DNA of 64,000 nucleotides from an uncultured Bacillota bacterium (GTDB taxonomy: Bacteria > Bacillota > Clostridia > Lachnospirales > Lachnospiraceae): NCBI GenBank assembly GCA_949291945.1, contig CASEXH010000012.1:18982-82981 (forward strand). Reading direction: 5' to 3'. The position numbers were made by a program, and so were the translations under genes. Under the pieces are notes generated by a model. That model was not told the DNA's origin, made no database searches, and saw only the letters and a list, made by a program, of their open reading frames with translations. Position 1 is the first letter of the stretch; every line of letters starts with the position of its first letter. Shown here piece by piece: positions 8,528 through 15,139 of this stretch.

Positions 8528-9295
8528 ATGAAATTCGATGGTATTATTTTTGACTGGGCGGGAACTACCGTAGATTACGGCTGCTTTGCTCCGGTGAAAG
8601 CTTTTATTGAAGCCTTTGAACACTATGGGATCACTCCGACCCTGGAAGAAGTGAGAAAGCCTATGGGAATGCTGAAAATCGATCATGTAAGGACTATGCT
8701 GTCCATGGACCGGATCTCACAGCTCTGGGAAGAAAAGCAAGGCAGAAAATGGACAGAGGATGATGTCCGGAAAGTCTACGAACTCAGCGAAAGCAAGATC
8801 CTGGAGATTGTTCATAACTATGCTCAGCCTAAGCCCTATGTAGTAGAAACTGTAAAGAAGCTGCGGGAAATGGGATTAAAGATCGGATCTACCACAGGAT
8901 ACACCGACGAGATGATGGCCCTGGTAGTACCCGAAGCTGCCCGGATGGGATATTCTCCTGACTGCTGGTTCAGCCCGGATTCTACGAACAAAAAAGGCAG
9001 ACCTTATCCCTACATGGTTTTCCGGAACATGGAAAAACTGGAGTTAAAGGATGTATCCAGAGTTATGAAAGTAGGAGACACAGTTTCTGACATTCTGGAA
9101 GGGAAAAATGCGGGACTGGTAACTGTAGGAATCCTGGAGGGAAGCTCTGTAATGGGACTGACTCAGGAAGAGTATGAGGCCCTGTCAGAAAAAGAACGGG
9201 AAGCTGCAGACAAAAAAGCAGAGAAGACTTATCTGGAGGCCGGTGCCGACTACGTAGTGAGGGACATGCGGGGAATCCTGGATCTGATGCAATAA
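8528..9295 (+). CDS. phnX: Phosphonoacetaldehyde hydrolase (phosphonatase)
   Basis: 255 aa from ATG 8528, preceded by GGAGGAG. A HAD-superfamily enzyme with nucleophile motif 'IIFDWAGTTVDYG' and the diagnostic cap-domain lysine in 'KPMGMLKIDHVR' (about residue 53) that forms a Schiff base with phosphonoacetaldehyde. HAD motifs II-IV follow ('GSTTGYTDEMM', 'GRPYPYM', 'VGDTVSDILEG'). It cleaves the C-P bond to acetaldehyde and phosphate. With phnW and the importer it completes an AEP-to-phosphate pathway. Confidence 0.96.
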   Translation: MKFDGIIFDWAGTTVDYGCFAPVKAFIEAFEHYGITPTLEEVRKPMGMLKIDHVRTMLSMDRISQLWEEKQGRKWTEDDVRKVYELSESKILEIVHNYAQPKPYVVETVKKLREMGLKIGSTTGYTDEMMALVVPEAARMGYSPDCWFSPDSTNKKGRPYPYMVFRNMEKLELKDVSRVMKVGDTVSDILEGKNAGLVTVGILEGSSVMGLTQEEYEALSEKEREAADKKAEKTYLEAGADYVVRDMRGILDLMQ

Positions 9296-9395
9296 ATAGA
9301 ATTGTAGAGTCAAAAAGTCATGATTTTTTATGCTTGTATGAAAAACATGATCTTGGGACCCTGTACAAGAAATTGTACGAAAACAAAGAAAAATA

Positions 9396-9466
9396 ATTCT
9401 TGCAGTCCTGTCTGGAAATCTTTATGATAAAGGCTATGAGAGACTGTAAAGGAGGACTGCAAGAAT
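9396..9466. repeat. 14-bp perfect inverted repeat flanking promoter and ribosome site
   Basis: ATTCTTGCAGTCCT at 9396-9409 is repeated inverted as AGGACTGCAAGAAT at 9453-9466. The left arm covers the -35 box; the right arm covers the 3' half of the AAAGGAGG ribosome site. It could be a pair of protein half-sites or, in a longer transcript, a stem that hides the ribosome site. Confidence 0.6.
9400..9428 (+). promoter_or_regulatory. Sigma-A promoter of the GH3 gene
   Basis: TTGCAG, 17-nt spacer, TATGAT. Predicted start of transcription is near 9435, which gives a leader of about 30 nt that contains the ribosome site. A second small inverted repeat, GTACAA gaaa TTGTAC, lies at 9363-9378. Confidence 0.6.
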
Positions 9467-9467
9467 C

Positions 9468-11708
9468 ATGAAAGAAAAAGCAAGCAGCAGAATTCGTTAC
9501 TACGAAAATTCCCAGGGCCCGGTGATAGGGACCTGCAATGATAAGGTGATCCGGGAGGATGGCCTTTATTTTCGTGACATTAACGGAGATGGAAAATTAA
9601 ATACCTATAAAGACTGGAGAAAATCTCCGGAAGAAAGGGCAAAGGCTTTGGCCGAAGACCTGTCTGCAGAGGAAAAGATCGGTCTTCTTTTTCTGAACTC
9701 CTGGAAAATGGGTATGGAACAGGAGGACAAAGAATTTGTAGATGAGACAGGGCTTTTGGATGAAAAGCCTGTAGAAAAAGGATCTTCTATTTTTGCCACC
9801 AGTTCCACGGTGGGGACCACAGAGACCATCAAAGACTGGAAAGTGCGTACTTTTATTCTTCGGAGTAATCCGAAACCGGATGAACTGGCGGACTGGATCA
9901 ATGAAATGAACAGCCTGGCTGAGGAAGGGGAACATTTTATCCCGGTAATGGTGGTGTCCAACTCCAGAAATGAAAACGGAGAAGTGGTCTTCGGCATGAA
10001 CGATGCCTCCGGCGTTTTTGCCGCATGGCCGGGAACCATGGGCATTGCCGCTGCAGTAAAGGGAGACGGGATCCATATCATTGACGACTTTGCAGACTGT
10101 ATCCGGAGAGAGTGGGATGCAGTAGGCATGAAGAAAGGGTATATGTACATGGCAGACTGTGCCACAGATCCCAGATGGCAGAGAACCTACGGTACTTTCG
10201 GAGAAGACTCAAAACTGATCAGAGAAATTTTTGAGCATCTGATCCCGGGGGTACAGGGAAGCCAGAAGGGACTGACTCCGGATGGAGTAGCTATGACTGT
10301 GAAGCATTTCCCGGGAGGAAGCGCCAGAGAGAACGGCTTTGACCCTCATTACCGCCAGGGTCAGTGGAATGTTTACCAGACCGAAAACAGCCTGGAGACT
10401 TATCATATCCCGCCTTTTGTGGCAGCTATTGAGAAGAATGCCGCTTCTATCATGCCTTACTATGCAAAGCCATCCAGAGAGAAGAGTGCAGACCAGTATG
10501 ACCTCCAGGGAAATCCTATTGAGTGGAAGCCGGTAGGATTTGCTTTTAATGATTACTTTATCCAAGAACTTCTGAAGAAGCAGATGGGCTTTAAAGGCTA
10601 TATCAACAGTGATTCCGGAATCGTCCAGAATATGGCCTGGGGCGTGGAAGAACTGGAAGTCTGCGAGAGAGTGGCCCTGGCTGTTCACGCCGGAGTAGAT
10701 ATCATCAGCGGATCCTATGATATCGAGGCTGCAAAAGAAGCCTACCGGAGAGGAAAAGAAGGTTATTATACCACTCAGGGACATAAGGTGCCGGAAGGTT
10801 ATACCGTAGAGCAGGTAACCCTTTCTGATGAGGCTCTGACACAGGCAGCAGCCCATACTCTGAAAGAAAAATTTGAGCTGGGACTTTTTGAAAACCCATA
10901 CAGAGATCCACAGAAAGCCGTGGAAGTGGTAGCTACAAAGAAAGACTGGGAAAATGCCGCAGACGTCCACAGAAAGTCTGTAGTCCTTCTGAAAAACCAG
11001 GGAGCTCTGCCTTTTACAGAGGAGAAGACAGCTGGCAAAAAAGTATACGCCCAGTGCTTTAACAAGAAAGAAGAGGACGGGGTAAAAGCCACAGAAGAAC
11101 TGAAAAAAATGCTGGAAAAAGAGAAGGGAATCATCCTTACAGAGAATCCTGAAGAGGCAGATTATGCCCTGCTGTTCCTGACCCCAAGTTCCGGAGAATA
11201 TTTCAATGCCACTCCCGGTTATCTGGAGCTGGAGATCTGCGACGGAAAAGAAGTCTGCGATGTAGACGAGGAAGGAAGACCTGCCAAGACTACCCACAAA
11301 GAGACCACCCTGTCCGGCGCAGGAAAAATCTCTGAGATCGCAAAAACCGTCCATGACAGAGGCGGTAAGGTCATTGCCAATATTAACTTTACCCTTGCCT
11401 GGGAAGTAGGCACCGTGGAGCCTTACGCAGACGGCCTGCTGGCTGGCTTTGATACTTATCCCTGGGCAGTGCTGGATGTGATCTTCGGCAGATTCTCTCC
11501 TGTTGGAAAGATGCCTATCACCCTTCCAAAGGATGATTCTGTACTTAAGGTAAATCCGGAAGGGGTATGCATTTCTCCTAACGATGTACCTGGTTATGAC
11601 AAGGATAAATATATGCCTGAGAAGATGAAAGACGAAAACGGAAAGGCCTATGCTTACAGAGACAGTGCAGGAAATTACTATGAACTGAACTTCGGATTGC
11701 ACTATTAA
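9468..11708 (+). CDS. Glycoside hydrolase family 3 (beta-glucosidase-like), cytoplasmic
   Basis: 746 aa, ATG 9468 with AAAGGAGG upstream. No signal peptide. Residues about 35-48 carry an EF-hand-like stretch (DINGDGKLNTYKDW) seen at the start of many gut GH3 enzymes. The N-terminal barrel has 'FGEDSKLIREI', 'VKHFPGGS' (substrate-binding Lys-His) and the probable nucleophile Asp in 'GYINSDSGIVQNM' (about residue 388). The C-terminal alpha/beta domain begins near 'RKSVVLLKN', with a C-terminal 'YELNFGLHY' end. It would release glucose or another sugar from imported oligosaccharides or glycosides; exact specificity cannot be told. It stands alone with its own promoter. Confidence 0.88.
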   Translation: MKEKASSRIRYYENSQGPVIGTCNDKVIREDGLYFRDINGDGKLNTYKDWRKSPEERAKALAEDLSAEEKIGLLFLNSWKMGMEQEDKEFVDETGLLDEKPVEKGSSIFATSSTVGTTETIKDWKVRTFILRSNPKPDELADWINEMNSLAEEGEHFIPVMVVSNSRNENGEVVFGMNDASGVFAAWPGTMGIAAAVKGDGIHIIDDFADCIRREWDAVGMKKGYMYMADCATDPRWQRTYGTFGEDSKLIREIFEHLIPGVQGSQKGLTPDGVAMTVKHFPGGSARENGFDPHYRQGQWNVYQTENSLETYHIPPFVAAIEKNAASIMPYYAKPSREKSADQYDLQGNPIEWKPVGFAFNDYFIQELLKKQMGFKGYINSDSGIVQNMAWGVEELEVCERVALAVHAGVDIISGSYDIEAAKEAYRRGKEGYYTTQGHKVPEGYTVEQVTLSDEALTQAAAHTLKEKFELGLFENPYRDPQKAVEVVATKKDWENAADVHRKSVVLLKNQGALPFTEEKTAGKKVYAQCFNKKEEDGVKATEELKKMLEKEKGIILTENPEEADYALLFLTPSSGEYFNATPGYLELEICDGKEVCDVDEEGRPAKTTHKETTLSGAGKISEIAKTVHDRGGKVIANINFTLAWEVGTVEPYADGLLAGFDTYPWAVLDVIFGRFSPVGKMPITLPKDDSVLKVNPEGVCISPNDVPGYDKDKYMPEKMKDENGKAYAYRDSAGNYYELNFGLHY

Positions 11709-11722
11709 AATAAAAATTACTA

Positions 11723-11751
11723 TTGACAAAATCCTGTTTAGGGCATAGAAT
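11723..11751 (+). promoter_or_regulatory. Sigma-A promoter of the T-box operon
   Basis: Consensus TTGACA, 17-nt spacer, TAGAAT, starting 15 bases after the GH3 stop codon. Confidence 0.8.
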
Positions 11752-11757
11752 AATACC

Positions 11758-12036
11758 AGCAAAAGCAAAACCGTTGAGAAAGAGGAGTAAGCTTTAAAAG
11801 AAATCGCAGAGAGCGGCAGATGGTGGGATTGCCGTATGAATTTTATTGCTGAATGGACTTTCGAGGGCAGCCCGAAATGAAAAGAGTAGGCGTTGCCGGG
11901 AACCGAACCCGTTATCAATCAGGAGCGTATGTCAGTACGTGAGAAAGTGGGCGAATTGCCAAATTGAGTGGTACCGCGATAATAAAGGATTTTATTACCG
12001 TCTCAAGTTATAAAAATAACTTGAGGCGGTTTTTTT
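11758..12036 (+). promoter_or_regulatory. T-box leader, probable tryptophan specifier
   Basis: The conserved T-box 'TGGTACCGCG' is at 11969-11978, preceded by 'GAG'. Upstream are stem I landmarks: 'GGAGTAAGC' (AGUA bulge), 'GCAGAGAGCGG' and 'GGTGGGATTGCCG' (apical part). The specifier segment reads 'CTGAA TGG ACTTTCGAG' at about 11851-11868, so the codon UGG for Trp is the best reading. The antiterminator/terminator switch ends with ACCGtCTCAAGTTAT / ATAACTTGAGgCGG and seven T at 11997-12036. Uncharged tRNA-Trp should allow read-through into the ABC transporter genes. Confidence 0.85.
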
Positions 12037-12045
12037 GTGCGATAC

Positions 12046-12143
12046 GCCCGGCAAGCGCCTGCCGTGCTTGCACGAGCAGGTCTTCGCTCCGCTACGGTCC
12101 GTGCTAAACGCGTGCCACTGGCACGCAGCACCATTTGCCGGGC
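12046..12143. repeat. GC-rich palindromic intergenic element
   Basis: 98 bp bounded by the perfect 9-bp inverted repeat GCCCGGCAA / TTGCCGGGC, with internal hairpins such as GCGTGCC act GGCACGC (12110-12126). A further CAGGC ttt GCCTG hairpin lies just outside (12156-12168). It is far richer in GC than its surroundings and sits between the T-box terminator and the ribosome site of the first transporter gene. It looks like a small non-coding repeat (REP/MITE type). Confidence 0.6.
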
Positions 12144-12225
12144 AACGGACAGCGACAGGCTTTGCCTGGAGCTGCCTATCACCGGGATTTTGCTTTTGAA
12201 ATCATGAATAAAGGAGACAGAAAAA

Positions 12226-13251
12226 ATGAAAAGAAGAGTATTAGCAGTGATTTTAGGAGCAGTAATGGCAGCAGCAGGACTGGCAGGGTGCGGAGGAGAT
12301 ACAGGAAGTTCCTCCAGCAGCAGTGAAGGAGAGGAAATGTATACCATAGGAATCTCTCAGTTTGCAGAGCATGGCTCTCTGGACAACTGCAGGGAAGGAT
12401 TTATCCAGGGACTGGAAGAAGAAGGCCTGGTAGAAGGAGAAAATCTGGAGATCAAAGTAAATAATGCAGACTCTGATACAGGAACTGCTGCCCAGATTGC
12501 CGACACCTTTGTGGCAGATAAGGTAGATATGATCTGCGCCATTGCCACACCAAGCGCTCAGGCTGCTTATAATTCCGCAAGAAATACAGATATCCCCGTA
12601 GTCTATACTGCAGTGACTAATCCTGAGGAAGCCCAGCTGGCTGATGATGCGGGAATGCCTGTGGGAGCAGTGACAGGAACCAGCGATCAGCTTCCTGTAG
12701 AGGCTCAGCTGGCGATGATCCGGGAGATCCTTCCGGATGCCGAGACGATTGGTATTCTCTATACTACCAGCGAGGCCAACTCCGCTTACAGTATTACCCA
12801 GTATGAAAAATACGCAGAGGAATATGGCTTTACTCTGGAAACAGCGGGTGTTACCAATACCTCAGAAGTTTCCCTGGCAGCGGCGAGTCTTCTGGATAAG
12901 GTGGATTGTCTCACCAACCTTACGGATAATACAGTAGTAAGCGCCCTTCCTACAGTCCTGGATCAGGCCAATGAAAAGAATATCCCTGTATTCGGCAGTG
13001 AGATCGAGCAGGTAAAACTGGGATGTCTGGCAGCAGAGGGACTTGACTATGTGAACCTGGGAATTGAGACCGGAAAAATGGCGGCTCAGATCTTAAAGGG
13101 AGAAACCAAGACGGAAGATATGGAATACGAACTTCTCACAGACAGCAGCCTGTATATCAACCAGGCAGTGGCTGACAATCTGGGAATTACCATTCCGGAT
13201 GATATGACCGAGAGAGCAGAAGAAACCTTTACTGAAATATCTCAGGAGTAA
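12226..13251 (+). CDS. trpX: ABC transporter substrate-binding lipoprotein (TrpX-like)
   Basis: 341 aa, ATG 12226 behind AAAGGAG. Signal peptide with lipobox 'GLAGC' (Cys at about 21) and a Ser-rich linker. The mature protein is of the ABC_sub_bind (PF04392) type: 'YTIGISQFAEHGSLDNCREG' start, 'ADKVDMICAIATPSAQAA', 'IPVVYTAVTNP' and 'GAVTGTSD'. The family includes TrpX of the T-box-regulated trpXYZ operons, and the Trp T-box upstream makes tryptophan or a precursor the likely ligand (inference). Operon with the permease and ATPase downstream. Confidence 0.88.
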   Translation: MKRRVLAVILGAVMAAAGLAGCGGDTGSSSSSSEGEEMYTIGISQFAEHGSLDNCREGFIQGLEEEGLVEGENLEIKVNNADSDTGTAAQIADTFVADKVDMICAIATPSAQAAYNSARNTDIPVVYTAVTNPEEAQLADDAGMPVGAVTGTSDQLPVEAQLAMIREILPDAETIGILYTTSEANSAYSITQYEKYAEEYGFTLETAGVTNTSEVSLAAASLLDKVDCLTNLTDNTVVSALPTVLDQANEKNIPVFGSEIEQVKLGCLAAEGLDYVNLGIETGKMAAQILKGETKTEDMEYELLTDSSLYINQAVADNLGITIPDDMTERAEETFTEISQE

Positions 13252-13279
13252 AAAGCAGATAACAGGAGGCATATAAGAA

Positions 13280-14200
13280 ATGGATTTTGCGTTAAGTATA
13301 CTGGAGCAGGGGCTGATCTACGGGATCCTGGCCCTGGGCGTCTATATCACCTATAAAATACTGGATTTTCCGGATCTGACAGTAGACGGAAGTTTCCCTC
13401 TGGGGTCGGCGGTGACGGCGGCCCTCCTTACCAAGGGGGTCAACCCGTACTTTTCTCTTCTGATCGCCTTTCTGGCGGGAGTCCTGGCAGGAACCTGCAC
13501 AGGTCTGATACATGTAAAAGGAAAGGTCAGAGATCTTCTTTCAGGAATTATTATGATGACCGCTCTGTATACAGTAAATCTTATGATCGCAGGAAGCAAT
13601 AATGTGCCTCTTTTTGCACAGGATACCATCTTCAGCAATAGCTTTCTGGAAGGGATCACAGGAGGAAATATCCCAGGTTACGCAGTGATCCTTCTGATCC
13701 TTTTGGTCGCCTTGATCAGCAAACTGCTGTTGGATTTTTACCTGAAAACCAGGTCCGGATACCTTTTAAGAGCAGTGGGAGATAATGAGATCCTGGTGAC
13801 CTCCCTGGCAAAGGATAAGGGAAATGTAAAGATCCTGGGGCTGGCGATTTCTAACGGACTGGTAGCCTTGTCAGGCTCCGTATTCTGCCAGCAGCAGGGA
13901 GTCTTTGATATTTCTTCAGGAACCGGATCTATGGTCATCGGCCTTGCCAGTGTTATCGTGGGAACCAGTCTTTACCGGGTAATCAGCAAGATCGGCCCTT
14001 TCCGGAAAAAGAGTTATATCAAGGTGACCACTTTTGTATTTGTGGGAGCTATTTTATACAAGGCCTGCACAGGTCTTGCCATCCGGTATTTTGTACCTCA
14101 GTCCATGAAAATGATCTCAGCCCTGTTTCTGCTGGCTGTGCTTCTTCTCATGCTGGTATTTGATAATATGGATAAAAAGAAGGTGAAGAAAAATGCTTGA
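13280..14200 (+). CDS. trpY: ABC transporter permease (TrpY-like)
   Basis: 306 aa, ATG 13280 with CAGGAGG upstream. About eight to nine membrane helices; motifs 'GLIYGILALGVYITYKILDFPDLTVDGS' region (read in two parts) at the N-terminus and 'LAISNGLVALSGSVFCQQQG' in the conserved cytoplasmic loop place it in the branched-chain amino acid/uncharacterised (BPD_transp_2) permease family. It starts 28 bases after trpX and its 3' end overlaps the ATPase gene by 8 bases, so translation is probably coupled. Confidence 0.87.
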   Translation: MDFALSILEQGLIYGILALGVYITYKILDFPDLTVDGSFPLGSAVTAALLTKGVNPYFSLLIAFLAGVLAGTCTGLIHVKGKVRDLLSGIIMMTALYTVNLMIAGSNNVPLFAQDTIFSNSFLEGITGGNIPGYAVILLILLVALISKLLLDFYLKTRSGYLLRAVGDNEILVTSLAKDKGNVKILGLAISNGLVALSGSVFCQQQGVFDISSGTGSMVIGLASVIVGTSLYRVISKIGPFRKKSYIKVTTFVFVGAILYKACTGLAIRYFVPQSMKMISALFLLAVLLLMLVFDNMDKKKVKKNA

Positions 14201-14966
14201 ACTGCGTCACATTCATAAATATTATAATCCTGGAACAGTCAGTGAAATGTGCCTTTTCCAGGACTTTAACCTGAAGATCCAGCAGGGGGAATTTGTCTCT
14301 GTGGTAGGCAGCAACGGTTCCGGAAAGACCTCTATGCTGAACCTGATCTGCGGCAGTATCGGCCTGGATGATGGACAGATCCTGATAGACGGAAAAGATA
14401 TTACGAAACAGAAAGAATATAAACGGCTGAAACGGATCGGCCGTGTTTATCAGAACCCTGCCATGGGTACCTGCCCGGAGATGACTATCTTGGAAAATCT
14501 CTCTATGGCAGACTGCAAAGGAGGATTTTTCGGCCTTCAGAGAGGAACGGATAAGAAAAGGATCCCCTATTATAAAGAACTCCTTTCACAATTAGGCCTG
14601 GGACTGGAAGATAAGCTTTCTGTGAAGGTAGGAACTCTTTCAGGAGGACAGCGTCAGGCTATGTCTCTGCTGATGTCTGCCATGACTCCTATTGATTTCC
14701 TGATCCTGGATGAACATACGGCGGCTCTGGATCCAAAGACTGCAGATCTGATCATGGATCTGACAGAAAAGATCGTAAGAGAGAAAAAACTGACCACCAT
14801 CATGGTGACCCATAATCTCCGGTATGCAGTGGAATATGGGGACCGGCTTCTGATGATGCACCAGGGAAAAGCTGTGATGGATATTGCCGGAGAGAAGAAG
14901 AAAAACCTTCAGGTAGAGGATATCCTGGATAAATTTAATACCATCAGCATTGAGTGCGGAAATTAA
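14193..14966 (+). CDS. trpZ: ABC transporter ATPase (TrpZ-like)
   Basis: 257 aa. Walker A GSNGSGKTS (about residue 38), Q-loop 'VYQNPAMGTCPEMTILENL', signature LSGGQRQAMSL, Walker B 'FLILDEHTAALDPKTA' and switch His 'VTHNLRYAVEYGD'. The 'DEHTAALDPK' sequence is typical of this TrpZ/YbbL-like branch. It completes the binding protein-permease-ATPase importer controlled by the Trp T-box. No strong terminator is seen after the stop. Confidence 0.88.
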   Translation: MLELRHIHKYYNPGTVSEMCLFQDFNLKIQQGEFVSVVGSNGSGKTSMLNLICGSIGLDDGQILIDGKDITKQKEYKRLKRIGRVYQNPAMGTCPEMTILENLSMADCKGGFFGLQRGTDKKRIPYYKELLSQLGLGLEDKLSVKVGTLSGGQRQAMSLLMSAMTPIDFLILDEHTAALDPKTADLIMDLTEKIVREKKLTTIMVTHNLRYAVEYGDRLLMMHQGKAVMDIAGEKKKNLQVEDILDKFNTISIECGN

Positions 14967-15004
14967 GGGGCTTTTGTATAAATTCACGAATCTGAAATAT
15001 GGGC

Positions 15005-15033
15005 TTGAAACCAACCATATATTGTGGTAACAT
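15005..15033 (+). promoter_or_regulatory. Candidate nrdJ promoter with NrdR-like box in the spacer
   Basis: TTGAAA, 17-nt spacer, TAACAT. The spacer holds CCATATATTG, which matches the core of the published NrdR box (CwATATATwG) at all but one base. Binding of NrdR here would block RNA polymerase; NrdR itself is not encoded in the window. Confidence 0.45.
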
Positions 15034-15134
15034 TAGTATCGCTGACAAAATGTTGTGGAGGTTGGTGAAAATAGCATAAAATCAACCATATATTGCACGG
15101 ACATTCTTGCAGCCGCAAAATCTAGTGGAGGTTG
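15013..15134 (+). repeat. Duplicated 52-nt element in the nrdJ leader
   Basis: Two copies, 15013-15064 and 15083-15134, in exact 70-nt register. Both begin CAACCATATATTG and end GTGGAGGTTG, so each can close a CAACC/GGTTG stem; the middle differs. The ribosome site of nrdJ (GGAGG) is inside the 3' end of copy 2. Either paired NrdR sites or a tandem RNA element would explain the arrangement. Confidence 0.6.
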
Positions 15135-15139
15135 ACAAC

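Noticed and set aside
10209..11918. Long open frame (569 codons) on the minus strand across the GH3 gene
   Set aside because: It is antisense to a gene with clear GH3 motifs and good ribosome site, has no start signal, and its composition (Phe/Leu/Cys-rich) is that of a shadow frame.
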